The position numbers and the translations under genes were made by a program. A DNA stretch of 64,000 nt from Barnesiella merdipullorum. GTDB taxonomy: Bacteria > Bacteroidota > Bacteroidia > Bacteroidales > Barnesiellaceae. This document shows positions 16,914 through 26,690 of this stretch, one piece after another; the stretch's first letter is position 1, and every line of letters begins with the position of its first letter. The notes beneath the pieces were generated by a model. The model worked only from the letters and a program-made list of their open reading frames with translations, had not been told where the DNA came from and did no database searches. Where the stretch lies: contig DXBT01000032.1 of assembly GCA_019116365.1 (NCBI GenBank), positions 176,921-240,920 on the forward strand. The letters run 5' to 3'.

Positions 16914-18872
16914 TTAGTTCGTCTTTTTAGCTTTCATACTCGACACGGTGAGGAAGGCGATAAGCAGCAGATACATGATTAATCCAGCAATCTGCATGGT
17001 CGTTTCGCTCAAGTGGTGTTGATATTTGAAGTCGGCCAAACTCAATCCGGCACTAACCACGCCCATGAGGGCACCACCAGCAATGAAGCCCGAGGCAAGC
17101 AGGGTACCTCTATCGACACGTGCCTTGTTGAGGGCTGCATCTTTCGAACGGCTACCTACATACCAGCTAATGAGACCACCGATAACCAACGGGGTATTCA
17201 ACTCCAGCGGGATGAACATACCCAAGGCAAAAGCCAGGGCGGGAACTCCCAGCCAGGTGAGTATAACGGCAAGAATGGCACCCACGCCATACAGTATCCA
17301 GGGAGCGCCTTGACCCATCATAAGGGGCTCGATTACAGCTGCCATGGCATTGGCCTGAGGGGCTACCAGCGCATTATTGCCCGAGAAGCCATAGGCCTTG
17401 TTGAGCAGAAGGATTACGCCACCTACGGTAGCAGCCGAAACGAGGGTGCCGAGGAATTTCCAACTCTCCTGTTTGCGGGGAGTCGTACCGATCCAATAAC
17501 CTATTTTCAAGTCGGTGATGAAGCCACCGGCCATCGACAGGGCCGTACAAACCACACCGCCAATAATCAGTGCGGCTACCATTCCACTGGTACCTTTAAG
17601 CCCTATGGCAACCAAAATAACCGAGGCCAGGATCAAAGTCATCAGGGTCATGCCCGATACCGGGTTCGTACCTACGATAGCAATGGCATTGGCAGCTACG
17701 GTGGTGAAGAGGAAGGCGATGCCGGCTACTACCACAAAAGCGACCGTGGCCTGAAGCAGATTATGGATTACTCCCAAATAGAAGAAGAGGAAGGTGATAA
17801 TCAAGGCAAACACGATAGCGATGATGATAAATTTCATCGAGAGGTCGCGTTGAGTACGGGGAGTTTTGCTTTCGTCGTTCCCTTTTTTGCTCGAGAACTC
17901 TTTGGTAGCCAATCCCAGAGCCCCTTTGATGATACCCCACGAACGAATGATACCGATAACGCCCGCCATGGCAATGCCACCGATACCGATGTAGCGTCCA
18001 TAATTGGTGAACATGTCTTCGGGAGAACTGATGGCCAGTTCACTAAGGGGAACACTACCCAATATCGGGTTGATGATGAACCACACAAAGAGAGAGCCCG
18101 AACAGATAATGAGACTATATTTCAGACCTACGATGTAACCGAGACCCAAAACGGCAGCTCCAGTATTAACCTTGAAGACCATCTTGGCATTGTTGGCCAA
18201 CTCGGTACCCCAGGGCAATACTCGGGTGGTAAGGACACTGCTCCACCAACCGAAGGTCGAGAGGATGAAATCGTAGAGACCACCTACCAGGCCAGCCAGG
18301 ATAAGCGGTTTGGCCTGGCTCCCGCCTTTCTCGCCCGACACGAGTACCTGTGCCGTAGCGGTAGCCTCGGGGAAGGGGTATTTGCCGTGCATGTCGGAGA
18401 CGAAGTATTTACGGAAGGGTATGAGGAACAGGATACCCAGGATACCACCCAGCAGTGAACTGAGGAATACCTCCATAAAGTTGACCGTGAGCTCGGGATA
18501 CTTGGCTTGTAAGATATAAAGAGCCGGCAGTGTAAAGATTGCACCTGCTACAATGACCCCCGAACTGGCTCCGATTGATTGGATAATCACATTTTCGCCC
18601 AGCGCATTCTTGCGTTTGGCGGCTCCCGACAGACCTACGGCTATGATGGCGATAGGTATGGCGGCCTCGAAAACTTGGCCCACGCGTAGTCCCAGGTAGG
18701 CAGCCGCCGCCGAGAAGATGACGGCCATGATGATACCCCAGGAAACCGACCAGGCATTTGCCTCGGGATAGACTTTGTTGGGCGAAAGAATGGGATGGTA
18801 TTCTTCGCCTGGTTTCAATTCCCGAAACGCGTTTTCGGGCAAATCGACAGGTTGTTTTTCGTTTGTTTCCAT
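16914..18872 (-). CDS. OPT family oligopeptide transporter
   Basis: Polytopic inner-membrane protein of 652 residues with about 14-16 hydrophobic helices. The beginning PGEEYHPILSPNKVYPEANAWSVSWG and the following helix with AAAYLGLRVGQVFEA are typical of the bacterial OPT/YSL family. KYPFPEATATAQVLVSGE follows later. Members import oligopeptides or metal-chelator complexes by proton symport; the substrate here cannot be told from sequence. It is a lone gene, bounded by the strong terminator at 16852-16897. I could not find a clean TAnnTTTG box upstream. Confidence 0.9.
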   Translation of the reverse strand: METNEKQPVDLPENAFRELKPGEEYHPILSPNKVYPEANAWSVSWGIIMAVIFSAAAAYLGLRVGQVFEAAIPIAIIAVGLSGAAKRKNALGENVIIQSIGASSGVIVAGAIFTLPALYILQAKYPELTVNFMEVFLSSLLGGILGILFLIPFRKYFVSDMHGKYPFPEATATAQVLVSGEKGGSQAKPLILAGLVGGLYDFILSTFGWWSSVLTTRVLPWGTELANNAKMVFKVNTGAAVLGLGYIVGLKYSLIICSGSLFVWFIINPILGSVPLSELAISSPEDMFTNYGRYIGIGGIAMAGVIGIIRSWGIIKGALGLATKEFSSKKGNDESKTPRTQRDLSMKFIIIAIVFALIITFLFFYLGVIHNLLQATVAFVVVAGIAFLFTTVAANAIAIVGTNPVSGMTLMTLILASVILVAIGLKGTSGMVAALIIGGVVCTALSMAGGFITDLKIGYWIGTTPRKQESWKFLGTLVSAATVGGVILLLNKAYGFSGNNALVAPQANAMAAVIEPLMMGQGAPWILYGVGAILAVILTWLGVPALAFALGMFIPLELNTPLVIGGLISWYVGSRSKDAALNKARVDRGTLLASGFIAGGALMGVVSAGLSLADFKYQHHLSETTMQIAGLIMYLLLIAFLTVSSMKAKKTN

Positions 18873-19022
18873 CTTATTTTTATTCTGTTTTTGTGTATTG
18901 CTCCTTAAAAAAATCGTGGCAAGTTAGTAAAAAATGGAAACATAGCAGGCATTATCGCTCTTGTTTTTTGTCAAAGATGAGCATAAAAAAAGATTTTAAG
19001 GAACGGAACGAACAAAAAAATC

Positions 19023-19030
19023 TATATTTG
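19023..19030 (+). promoter_or_regulatory. -7 box TATATTTG upstream of the DUF2461 gene
   Basis: Exact TAnnTTTG, 44 bases upstream of the ATG at 19074. The short leader encodes MITRFNPI (19048-19074), whose TAA overlaps that ATG as TAATG. Confidence 0.6.
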
Positions 19031-19073
19031 TGGCGTAAAAGAGAAAAATGATTACTCGGTTTAACCCGATATA

Positions 19074-19751
19074 ATGATACCGATTATGAAAGAGATTCTG
19101 ACTTTTTTGTCTCAGTTGAGAGAGAATAATAATAGAGAGTGGTTTCAGGCACATAAAGAAGAGTATGACCGGTTGCGCCCGATTTTTATCGAAAAGGTGC
19201 AGCAACTTATCAATCGAATTTCGCAGTTCGACGACGAGATTGCCGGCCTTGATGCCAAGTCGTGCCTGTATCGCATCTATCGTGATATTCGTTTCTCGCC
19301 CGACAAGACACCCTATAAGACCTACATGTCGGCCTATATTGCCAAAGGTGGCCGTAAGAGTTTGCGGGCCGGTTATTATTTCCATCTCGAACCCGGTGGT
19401 TCTATGCTCAGCGGTGGGGCATGGTGTCCCGAGCCCAAGTTGTTGAAGGCTCTGCGTCAGGCTATTTATGACAATTACGACGAGCTACAGGAGATTGTCG
19501 GGAAACGACAGTTCAAGTCGTTATATCAATTCTGGACAAGCGAAACCCTCAAAATCGTACCTCGTCCGTTCCCTCGCGATTGCGAACAGGCCGAGTGGCT
19601 CAAGCGGAAGGATTATGTGGTGGTAAGCCACAAGGACGATAGTTTTTTCGACGCCCCCGACTGGATTGAAAAGGCCGCTCATGAATTTCAAATCATGAAA
19701 CCCTTCAACGATTTCTTCAACTATACCATCGATGAAGTATATGACTTGTAG
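19074..19751 (+). CDS. DUF2461 (TIGR02453) family protein
   Basis: Conserved cytoplasmic protein of 225 residues, function unknown. Family marks: FLSQLRENNNREWFQAHKEE near the start and the block YRIYRDIRFSPDKTPYKTY, both diagnostic of DUF2461. GYYFHLEPGGSMLSGGAW follows. The start may instead be the ATG four codons on (19086, MKEILTF). An 8-codon frame ends on this ATG, which could couple translation. The neighbour mutS2 is convergent, so there is no operon to suggest a role. Confidence 0.85.
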   Translation: MIPIMKEILTFLSQLRENNNREWFQAHKEEYDRLRPIFIEKVQQLINRISQFDDEIAGLDAKSCLYRIYRDIRFSPDKTPYKTYMSAYIAKGGRKSLRAGYYFHLEPGGSMLSGGAWCPEPKLLKALRQAIYDNYDELQEIVGKRQFKSLYQFWTSETLKIVPRPFPRDCEQAEWLKRKDYVVVSHKDDSFFDAPDWIEKAAHEFQIMKPFNDFFNYTIDEVYDL

Positions 19752-19769
19752 TCGTTTGCCGGCTGTCAC

Positions 19770-22250
19770 TTAGTTCAACTCGACCACTGTGATGCCGGCT
19801 CCGCCCAACTGCACGTGTTCGTCCTGGAAGTGGGCAACCCCCGGCACGGTCTTGAGGTATTGCCTGATAACCTGCCGCAGCACACCCGTGCCGGTGCCAT
19901 GCAGAATACGTACCCGGGTACAGCCCACCTGTATGGCGTCGTCTATAAAATAGGTGACAGCCTGCAAGGCTTCGTCGGCCCGCATGCCCCGCACATCGAT
20001 CTCTTGCTTGAAGTTGAGTTGCTTTTCGCGCATATCCTCGGTAGTCTGCACCCCGAGGAATGTGGCTTTGAGATTTTCTTTCTTGATTTGACTTTTGCTG
20101 ACCTTCTCCAGCCGATCGGCCTTGAGGGTCGATTTGAGCATCCCGAAAGCTACCGTTACGTTGTTGCCGGCAATCTCGAGGACCTCGCCTACCGAGTTCT
20201 GACCCTTCAACCGCACGGCATCGCCCGGAGCAAGCGGCGATGCAGCCACCGGCTGCGGCTGGCTCTCTTCGGCTTTCTTGCGTTGCTGTTTGCGTTTCTT
20301 GCGCTCGGCTATCTGCTTGAGTTTGCGACTCACCGGGTCGTTATCGTCGGCGTCGCTCTCTTCGTTGAGTCCAGCCTTGAATTGCTCGAACTTCTGTCGG
20401 GCGGCACGCGTCTTCTCCTTCTCGGCTTGTGCCTCTTTGATTTCTCGAATTGTATTCTCGATGCGGGCATTGGCATCGGCCAGAATCTGGGCCGCATCGC
20501 CTTTAGCCTGCTTCAGCAGCTCCTTGCGTTGTTTCTCCAAAGCGGTCAAGTCGGCCTCGTAGCGGGCGGTAAGCTCCTCGAGCTTTTTCTCGCGCTGGCG
20601 TATGTTCTGGCGCTTACTCTCCCAATAGCGCTTGTCACGAACGATGTCTTGCAGGTATTTGTCCATGTCGATGTAGGCCGAGCCCACCTTTTCGGAGGCC
20701 GAGGCAATCACATCCTCGGGCAGACCTATCTTGCGGGCAATCTCGATGGCAAACGAACTGCCCGGGTTACCGATGGATAGTTTGAAGAGCGGCTGCATCA
20801 GATGCCGGTCGTAGAGCATGGCTCCGTTTACAATGCCGTCGGTATCCTCGGCAAAGTGTTTCAGGTTCTGGTAGTGGGTAGTGATGACTCCATAGGCCCG
20901 TTTCTGGTTGAACCGGTCGAGCAGAGCCTCGGCAATGGCACCGCCTATTTGAGGTTCGGTACCCCCGCCAAACTCGTCGATAAGCAGGAGGCTGTTCTCG
21001 TTGGCATTGCGTACGAAGAACTTCATGTGGGTGAGGTGCGAACTGTAGGTGCTCAGGTCGTCCTCAATGGACTGCTCGTCGCCGATATCGATGAATATGT
21101 CTTTGAATATGCCGGTGTGGGAATTGTCATACATGGGCACCAGCAGTCCGCACTGCAACATGTATTGCAGGAGTCCTGCCGTCTTGAGACATACCGATTT
21201 GCCACCGGCATTCGGTCCCGAGATGAGCAGGATGCGGTTCTTCTCGTCGAGGGTCAGGTCGAGCGGAACGACGGTTTTCCCCTGGCGTTTCAACGATAGA
21301 AAGAGTAGGGGATGGACGGCGTGGAACCACTCGATTTGCCGCCGGTTTTCGAAGTGGGGCAATACGCCACCGGTCTCCAAGGCAAAGAGAGCCTTGGCCC
21401 GAATGAAGTCGATTTCGGCCAGGAACTCGTAGGAATAGACTATTGCCTCGATATAGGGGCGCAGTTCGTCGGTAAAAGCGGTGAGTATGCGCACAACTTC
21501 CCGACGCTCTTCGCTCTCGAGTTCACGCACCCGGTTGTTGGCCTCGACCACCTCGGCCGGTTCGATGAAGACGGTTTTCCCGCTGGCCGACTCGTCGTGC
21601 ACGATACCTTTGATTTTACGTTTGTACGATGGTGCTACCGGTATAACCAGACGGCCATCGCGCATGGTGGGGCTTACTTCCTTATCGACAAAACCTTCGC
21701 TCTGGGCTGCCCGCAAAATGTTGTTCAAGTTGCGCGATATGCTCGACAGGGTCGAGGCAATGCTGCTGCGTATATGGGCCAACTCGGGCGACGCACTGTC
21801 TTTGACATGGCCGAACTTGTCGAGAATGACATCGATACGCTTGATCAGCTGGGGGAAAGCCTCTACTTCCTTGGAGAGTTCATAGAGATAGGGATAACGT
21901 ATCTCTTCCTCTTCGCCGGGACGCAGAAAACGGATAATACCCTGTATGGTTTCGAGTGAGCGGCGCAGGTCAAAGAGTTCGCCTTCTTCCAAAAAGGTAC
22001 CTTCGATGCGCACCCGTTTCAACGATGGCCGCACGTCGAAGAAGAAATCGGACGGGAAATCATCGGCCTGCTCGATAATATGCACAAACTCCCAGGTGCA
22101 GTTCAATTGCTTGCGGATAGAATCGTAGTCGGTAGAAAACGCCATCCTATCGGTATAGTCCGTGCCCAGTGTACCGAGGCACTTCTCTTTGATGAGCGAC
22201 CTTATTTGGTCGAAACCTATCTTTTGCTCGAAATTCTGCGGATATATCAC
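19770..22250 (-). CDS. mutS2: MutS2 ATPase with Smr domain
   Basis: MutS-family ATPase of 826 residues without the mismatch-recognition domain. Known MutS2 proteins suppress recombination or rescue collided ribosomes, depending on species. Visible: core/lever region, Walker A LISGPNAGGKSVCLKTAG, Walker B SLLLIDEFGGGTEP, a charged coiled coil with many Glu/Lys/Arg, a KOW-like patch (APGDAVRLKGQNSVGEVLEI) and a C-terminal Smr domain (EIDVRGMRADEALQAV and RVRILHGTGTGVLR). The start is GTG at 22250; the frame is closed by a stop two codons upstream. The promoter box TACATTTG lies at 22275-22282. Confidence 0.95.
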   Translation of the reverse strand: MIYPQNFEQKIGFDQIRSLIKEKCLGTLGTDYTDRMAFSTDYDSIRKQLNCTWEFVHIIEQADDFPSDFFFDVRPSLKRVRIEGTFLEEGELFDLRRSLETIQGIIRFLRPGEEEEIRYPYLYELSKEVEAFPQLIKRIDVILDKFGHVKDSASPELAHIRSSIASTLSSISRNLNNILRAAQSEGFVDKEVSPTMRDGRLVIPVAPSYKRKIKGIVHDESASGKTVFIEPAEVVEANNRVRELESEERREVVRILTAFTDELRPYIEAIVYSYEFLAEIDFIRAKALFALETGGVLPHFENRRQIEWFHAVHPLLFLSLKRQGKTVVPLDLTLDEKNRILLISGPNAGGKSVCLKTAGLLQYMLQCGLLVPMYDNSHTGIFKDIFIDIGDEQSIEDDLSTYSSHLTHMKFFVRNANENSLLLIDEFGGGTEPQIGGAIAEALLDRFNQKRAYGVITTHYQNLKHFAEDTDGIVNGAMLYDRHLMQPLFKLSIGNPGSSFAIEIARKIGLPEDVIASASEKVGSAYIDMDKYLQDIVRDKRYWESKRQNIRQREKKLEELTARYEADLTALEKQRKELLKQAKGDAAQILADANARIENTIREIKEAQAEKEKTRAARQKFEQFKAGLNEESDADDNDPVSRKLKQIAERKKRKQQRKKAEESQPQPVAASPLAPGDAVRLKGQNSVGEVLEIAGNNVTVAFGMLKSTLKADRLEKVSKSQIKKENLKATFLGVQTTEDMREKQLNFKQEIDVRGMRADEALQAVTYFIDDAIQVGCTRVRILHGTGTGVLRQVIRQYLKTVPGVAHFQDEHVQLGGAGITVVELN

Positions 22251-22274
22251 TCTTTATGGTTTAAAAAATCACTG

Positions 22275-22282
22275 CAAATGTA
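22275..22282 (-). promoter_or_regulatory. -7 box TACATTTG for mutS2
   Basis: Exact TAnnTTTG on the minus strand, 25 bases from the GTG start. Confidence 0.6.
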
Positions 22283-22369
22283 ATAAAAAGAGTGAGGATA
22301 AATCATATGTGACTGAACAAAACACGGGGCTCGGATGTAATAGCTTATGTATGTAAATAATAAAAAAGT

Positions 22370-22738
22370 ATGGAAGCTATAAGCACAATCTACAAAGATA
22401 TAAGGCGAATGTTCCAATCGACCGTTCCGCCTTATGTGGCTACTATCAATGATGACTATCACTACGAAGTGTGGGCCATCAAGAAGCAGGCGGGCGAGTC
22501 GCAAACATCGGAAGAGCTGCTGGGCTATGTGGCTAAGCATGAGGATGGTGTGACGGTAGGATTTAACAACAAACTGGGCGAAGAGGCTAAAAAGAGAATC
22601 TTTTCGAGTTTGCTTCTCTCCAAGATGAATCCTCATGGACGGATATCCATTCACCGCATGACACACCAGCTGCATGCCGACTTGCAAAGTGCAATCGAGA
22701 ACCTCATGCACTATTATAGCGAGATGAATTGGATTTAA
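22370..22738 (+). CDS. Small conserved-looking protein, unknown function
   Basis: Protein of 122 residues that I do not recognise. It has no signal peptide or membrane segment and is mixed alpha/beta in character. Tracts such as YHYEVWAIKKQAGE and EELLGYVAKHEDGVTVGFNN look like a compact domain, and the last ~40 residues (RISIHRMTHQLHADLQSAIENLMHYYSEM) form a His-rich amphipathic helix. Codon use is like its neighbours. It stands alone between mutS2 (divergent) and glnS (same strand, 109 bases on). No promoter box stands out in the 120 bases upstream. Confidence 0.7.
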   Translation: MEAISTIYKDIRRMFQSTVPPYVATINDDYHYEVWAIKKQAGESQTSEELLGYVAKHEDGVTVGFNNKLGEEAKKRIFSSLLLSKMNPHGRISIHRMTHQLHADLQSAIENLMHYYSEMNWI

Positions 22739-22817
22739 TTCGAGACTGGCTTTTGCAAACTGTTGCGAATGAACAGCTATTTTTTGCTTAATAAAACTGT
22801 TTTTGGATATTTATTGT

Positions 22818-22825
22818 TATATTTG
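22818..22825 (+). promoter_or_regulatory. -7 box TATATTTG for glnS
   Basis: Exact TAnnTTTG, 22 bases upstream of the glnS ATG. No TTTG at standard -33 spacing. Confidence 0.6.
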
Positions 22826-22847
22826 CGCCCTATAAATAAGCGCATTT

Positions 22848-24554
22848 ATGACACAGATTGAAACCCATAACGAGGCAGAAGACAAAAAGAGTCTTAATTT
22901 CATAGAACAGATAGTAGAAGCCGATTTGAAGGCAGGGAAAAACGGAGGCCGATTGAGTACCCGTTTCCCGCCCGAACCTAACGGCTATTTACATATAGGT
23001 CATGCCAAAGCCATTTGCATCGACTTCGGTATTGCCGAGAAATTCGGAGGCACGTGTAACTTGCGTTTCGACGATACCAACCCCGTCAAGGAGGATGTGG
23101 AGTATGTCGATTCCATCAAAGAGGATATCCACTGGCTGGGCTTCGACTGGGGCGACCGCTTGTATTATGCATCGGACTATTTCCCCAAATTGTGGGATTT
23201 GGCCGTGCGCATGATCAAGGAGGGGAAAGCCTATGTCGATGAGCAATCGTCGGAAGAGATAGCCCGCCAAAAAGGTACACCCACACAACCGGGTATCGAG
23301 AGCCCATACCGCAACCGTAGCGTGGAGGAGAATCTCGATCTGTTTGAGCGCATGAACAAGGGCGAATTTGAAGAGGGTCGCTTTGTTCTGCGGGCCAAAA
23401 TCGATATGGCTTCGCCCAACATGCACTTCAGAGACCCCATCATGTACCGCATCATCAAGCACCCGCACCACCGTACGGGTACGAAATGGAATGTCTATCC
23501 CATGTATGACTTCGCTCATGGACAGTCGGACTATTTCGAGGGTGTGACACACTCGATCTGTACGCTGGAGTTTGAGGTACACCGCCCCTTGTACGAGTAT
23601 TTCGTGAAGGAGTTGGCCGACGACAGCTACTGCCCGCGACAAATTGAATTCAACCGTTTGAACCTCACCTATACGGTCATGAGCAAGCGCAAATTGCTGC
23701 AACTGGTAAAAGAAGGTCTGGTAGCCGGTTGGGACGATCCCCGTATGCCGACCCTTTGTGGTTTGCGTCGTCGTGGATATACCCCCGAGTCGATCAAGAA
23801 CTTTATTCAGAAAATCGGATATACCAAATACGATGGCATCATCAGCGTCTCGTTGCTCGAGCACAGCATTCGCGAGGATTTGAACAAGACTGCCACACGT
23901 GTTTCGGCCGTACTCAATCCGGTGAAACTGATTATCACCAACTATCCCGAAGGGAAAGTAGAGTATCTCGACATCGAGAACAATCCCGAGGACCCCGCAG
24001 CCGGAACTCACCAGATACCTTTCTCGCGTGAATTGTATATCGAGCGCGACGACTTCATGGAGAACCCGCCGAAAAAATTCTTCCGCTTGGCTCCCGACCA
24101 GGAGGTACGCCTCAAGGCTGCCTACATTATCAAATGTACGGGAGTAAAGAAGGATGCCGATGGCAACATCGAGGAGATCTATTGCGAATACGATCCCGAG
24201 ACCCGCAGCGGTATGCCGGGCAGCATGCGCAAGGTAAAAGGTACGTTGCACTGGGTATCGGCCGAGCATAGCACGACAGCCGAAGTGCGACTCTACGATC
24301 GACTCTTCAACGTCGAGAATCCTTCGGAAGAGAAAGATGTGGATTTCAGAGAGTTGCTCAATCCCGATTCACTGAAGGTTATCGACAACTGCCGCATCGA
24401 GCCCTATCTGGCCGAGAATGCCAAACCGGGTGACCGGTTCCAGTTCCAACGCACGGGTTACTTCTGTGTCGATCCCGATTCGACCGACGGGCACTTGGTA
24501 TTCAACCGAACCGTGTCGTTGAAGGACAGTTGGGAAAAACTGAAATCGAAATAA
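22848..24554 (+). CDS. glnS: Glutaminyl-tRNA synthetase
   Basis: Class I synthetase (568 residues) that charges tRNA-Gln directly. The HIGH motif is in RFPPEPNGYLHIGHAKAI; the KMSKS loop reads YTVMSKRKLLQL, the usual GlnRS variant. The acceptor-binding block CTLEFEVHRPLYEYF and the C-terminal beta-barrels (GTLHWVSAEHSTTAEVRLYD) separate GlnRS from GltX. Its presence implies that this organism does not depend only on the amidotransferase route for Gln-tRNA. It ends at the classical terminator at 24576-24615. Confidence 0.96.
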   Translation: MTQIETHNEAEDKKSLNFIEQIVEADLKAGKNGGRLSTRFPPEPNGYLHIGHAKAICIDFGIAEKFGGTCNLRFDDTNPVKEDVEYVDSIKEDIHWLGFDWGDRLYYASDYFPKLWDLAVRMIKEGKAYVDEQSSEEIARQKGTPTQPGIESPYRNRSVEENLDLFERMNKGEFEEGRFVLRAKIDMASPNMHFRDPIMYRIIKHPHHRTGTKWNVYPMYDFAHGQSDYFEGVTHSICTLEFEVHRPLYEYFVKELADDSYCPRQIEFNRLNLTYTVMSKRKLLQLVKEGLVAGWDDPRMPTLCGLRRRGYTPESIKNFIQKIGYTKYDGIISVSLLEHSIREDLNKTATRVSAVLNPVKLIITNYPEGKVEYLDIENNPEDPAAGTHQIPFSRELYIERDDFMENPPKKFFRLAPDQEVRLKAAYIIKCTGVKKDADGNIEEIYCEYDPETRSGMPGSMRKVKGTLHWVSAEHSTTAEVRLYDRLFNVENPSEEKDVDFRELLNPDSLKVIDNCRIEPYLAENAKPGDRFQFQRTGYFCVDPDSTDGHLVFNRTVSLKDSWEKLKSK

Positions 24555-24575
24555 GATATCAATCTGTTTTATATG

Positions 24576-24615
24576 CTGTCGGATTCCCTGCTGTGCAGAG
24601 AGTCCGGCAGTTTTT
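24576..24615 (+). terminator. Intrinsic terminator after glnS
   Basis: 15-bp stem (24576-24590 with 24596-24610; two G-U pairs, one mismatch), 5-base loop, then five T. Only 18 bases separate the T-run from the next ATG. Confidence 0.85.
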
Positions 24616-24633
24616 ATCTGAATCCTGAAAAGA

Positions 24634-26052
24634 ATGTCTGCCAAGAGATCCAACGAACTCATAGAACGGTATGAACAGATGCTCGCGGGGAAGGGTAGCT
24701 GCTATTTCGACTCCGACGAAATTGACGAGATTGCCGATTATTATGAATCCAAAGGTCAGCTGCCTAAGGCTTTGCATGCGATTGAGTTTGGCTTGAAGAT
24801 GCATCCCAACGATGTGGACCTGCGTCTCAAGCAAGCTCGGTATCTGCTCTATCTCGACCGGGCCAGCGAAGCCAAGGAGATCATGTCGGATCTGGTCGAT
24901 TACAGCCCCGATGCTACGCTCATCAGGGCCGAATTGCAATTTCTCGACGGACATGTGAAACGGGCACATGAACTGATGCTGTCTCTGCTCGACAGTGACG
25001 ACCTGCGTGAGGATATCTGTTTCGAAGCCATCGACATTTATGCCGACTACGACTGTTTCGACGGGCTGGTAGAGTTCGTTCAGAAGGCCGAGACCGTGTT
25101 GCGCGACAGCAGGGAGTTGTTGCGCGAGATGGCTGCCATCTGCGAGGATCGATCGGAATATGACCGAGCCATCGTGATATACAACAAATTGATCGACAAG
25201 GATCCTTATTCGGTAACCGATTGGTTCTCATTGGCCAAGGTCGAGGCTCTTCTAAAGCATTACGACAAGGCCATAGAGGCTTGCGATTTTGCGCTGGCTG
25301 TGAAACAGGACGACGAGGCGGTTCTCTCGTTCAAAGGATATTGCTATTATGACTCGAGGCAGTATGACAAGGCCATAGAGATGTTTAAGGAGTATGCCGA
25401 GATGACCCAGGAGAAGTCGGTCGCCTATGAATTGATAGGCGAGTGCTATATCAAACTGGAGGATTACAATCATGCGCTCACCTTCTTTCACAAAGCTCTC
25501 GAGGCCGATCCGGGAAATTCGAACATCTGCTACCAGTTGGCGACCTGTTACTACGACCTGGGGAAAATACGCGAGGCTATTGTCTATTTACAGGATACGA
25601 TAAGTCTCGACGAACGAGATGACGAAGCCCACTCTTTCCTGGGCGAAATCTTTTTACAGGTGGGCGACTACGAGAAAGCCTATCGTCATTTGTCCCGATC
25701 GCTGGCACTGAATAGCGATGACCGGGAGACGTTGCGGTTGAAGGGCGTAGCTTGCCTGCACATGGGATACTACGAAGAGGCCATACAGGCATTTGAAAAG
25801 GTACTCCAGGAGGATATGTATGATTTACAAACTCGCTTTAACCTGGTGCTTGCCTATGCCCGGAACGGGAATGAGACCGAAGCCGAGCATCAAATAGAAC
25901 TCATCGACAAGATGGCCCATACGTTCGATTTCGGAGAACTGCCTCAGGAGGAACAGCAACAGTGGAAAAATGTGCAGAAGGCCATTCAGTCGCTCAAGGA
26001 TTTTCTGTTGGGGAGTATCAAACCCGATGAAAACAAAGAATCCCTTTCATAG
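24634..26052 (+). CDS. Tetratricopeptide repeat protein (cytoplasmic)
   Basis: All-helical protein of 472 residues with roughly ten TPR units. Clear repeats include YDRAIVIYNKLIDKDPYSV, YDKAIEMFKEYAEM, YNHALTFFHKALEADPGNS, YEKAYRHLSRSLALNSDD and YEEAIQAFEKVLQEDMYD. No signal peptide, so probably a cytoplasmic scaffold for protein-protein contacts; partners are unknown. It follows the glnS terminator by 18 bases, so either read-through or a promoter hidden in the hairpin must serve it. Its last 6 bases overlap the converging hydrolase gene. Confidence 0.85.
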   Translation: MSAKRSNELIERYEQMLAGKGSCYFDSDEIDEIADYYESKGQLPKALHAIEFGLKMHPNDVDLRLKQARYLLYLDRASEAKEIMSDLVDYSPDATLIRAELQFLDGHVKRAHELMLSLLDSDDLREDICFEAIDIYADYDCFDGLVEFVQKAETVLRDSRELLREMAAICEDRSEYDRAIVIYNKLIDKDPYSVTDWFSLAKVEALLKHYDKAIEACDFALAVKQDDEAVLSFKGYCYYDSRQYDKAIEMFKEYAEMTQEKSVAYELIGECYIKLEDYNHALTFFHKALEADPGNSNICYQLATCYYDLGKIREAIVYLQDTISLDERDDEAHSFLGEIFLQVGDYEKAYRHLSRSLALNSDDRETLRLKGVACLHMGYYEEAIQAFEKVLQEDMYDLQTRFNLVLAYARNGNETEAEHQIELIDKMAHTFDFGELPQEEQQQWKNVQKAIQSLKDFLLGSIKPDENKESLS

Positions 26053-26685
26053 GAAGGGATTCTCGGTACGTTCAATGCCTATCTCGGTCTCGGGTCCATG
26101 CCCGGGATAAACTACCGTTTCGGAGGGCAAAGTCAAAAGATTTTTGTGGATCGACTCAATCAACTGACGATGGTTCCCGCCGGGGAAATCGGTGCGCCCG
26201 ATACTCAACTGAAAGAGGGCATCGCCTGTGAGTACAAATCCCGATTCGGGTACATAGAAAGCCAAACTGCCCGGCGAGTGTCCCGGTACGGCAATAGCTC
26301 GAATCTCTTCTTGTCCAAGGACAAAGGTGTCGCCATGGTCGATGTATTGCCCTATGGGTTCAATCTTTCCCTTGAAAGGAATACCAAACGCCTGGCATTG
26401 TTGTGGCATGAGTTGTAGCAGAAACTCGTCGGCCTGTGAGGCACAGAGCGAGACTCCGTATTTTTGAGCCACAAACGCATTGCCAAAGCAGTGGTCGAAG
26501 TGCAGATGGGTGGCCAGCAGGTATTTCACCGTCAGTTGGTTGTCGCTAATGAAACGGGCCAGAGTTTCCTCCTCCTTGGTGTAGTAGCACCCGGCATCGA
26601 CAATGGCACACTCCCGGCTGTTATCGTTCCATAACACATAGCAGTTTACCGGGAGCATATTGAAATAAAAACGGGTTATCTTCAT
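26047..26685 (-). CDS. Glyoxalase II-like MBL-fold hydrolase
   Basis: Metallo-beta-lactamase-fold hydrolase of 212 residues. Metal ligands: HLHFDH (first motif), His in VPGHSPGSLAF, Asp in LTGDALF and His in VYPGHGPET. This is the YcbL/GloB-like group, often annotated as hydroxyacylglutathione hydrolase or thioesterase; Bacteroidales use no glutathione as a rule, so another thioester is more likely. Last gene of the leftward run lipoprotein-rsmG-hydrolase, 5 bases after rsmG. Confidence 0.85.
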   Translation of the reverse strand: MKITRFYFNMLPVNCYVLWNDNSRECAIVDAGCYYTKEEETLARFISDNQLTVKYLLATHLHFDHCFGNAFVAQKYGVSLCASQADEFLLQLMPQQCQAFGIPFKGKIEPIGQYIDHGDTFVLGQEEIRAIAVPGHSPGSLAFYVPESGFVLTGDALFQLSIGRTDFPGGNHRQLIESIHKNLLTLPSETVVYPGHGPETEIGIERTENPFL

Positions 26686-26690
26686 GATGC

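Noticed and set aside
17013..18458. 481-codon plus-strand ORF inside the OPT transporter
   Set aside because: It is antisense to membrane helices, giving a polar, Gly/Asn-rich translation typical of such shadows.
22989..24269. 426-codon minus-strand ORF across glnS
   Set aside because: Antisense shadow of a well-conserved synthetase.
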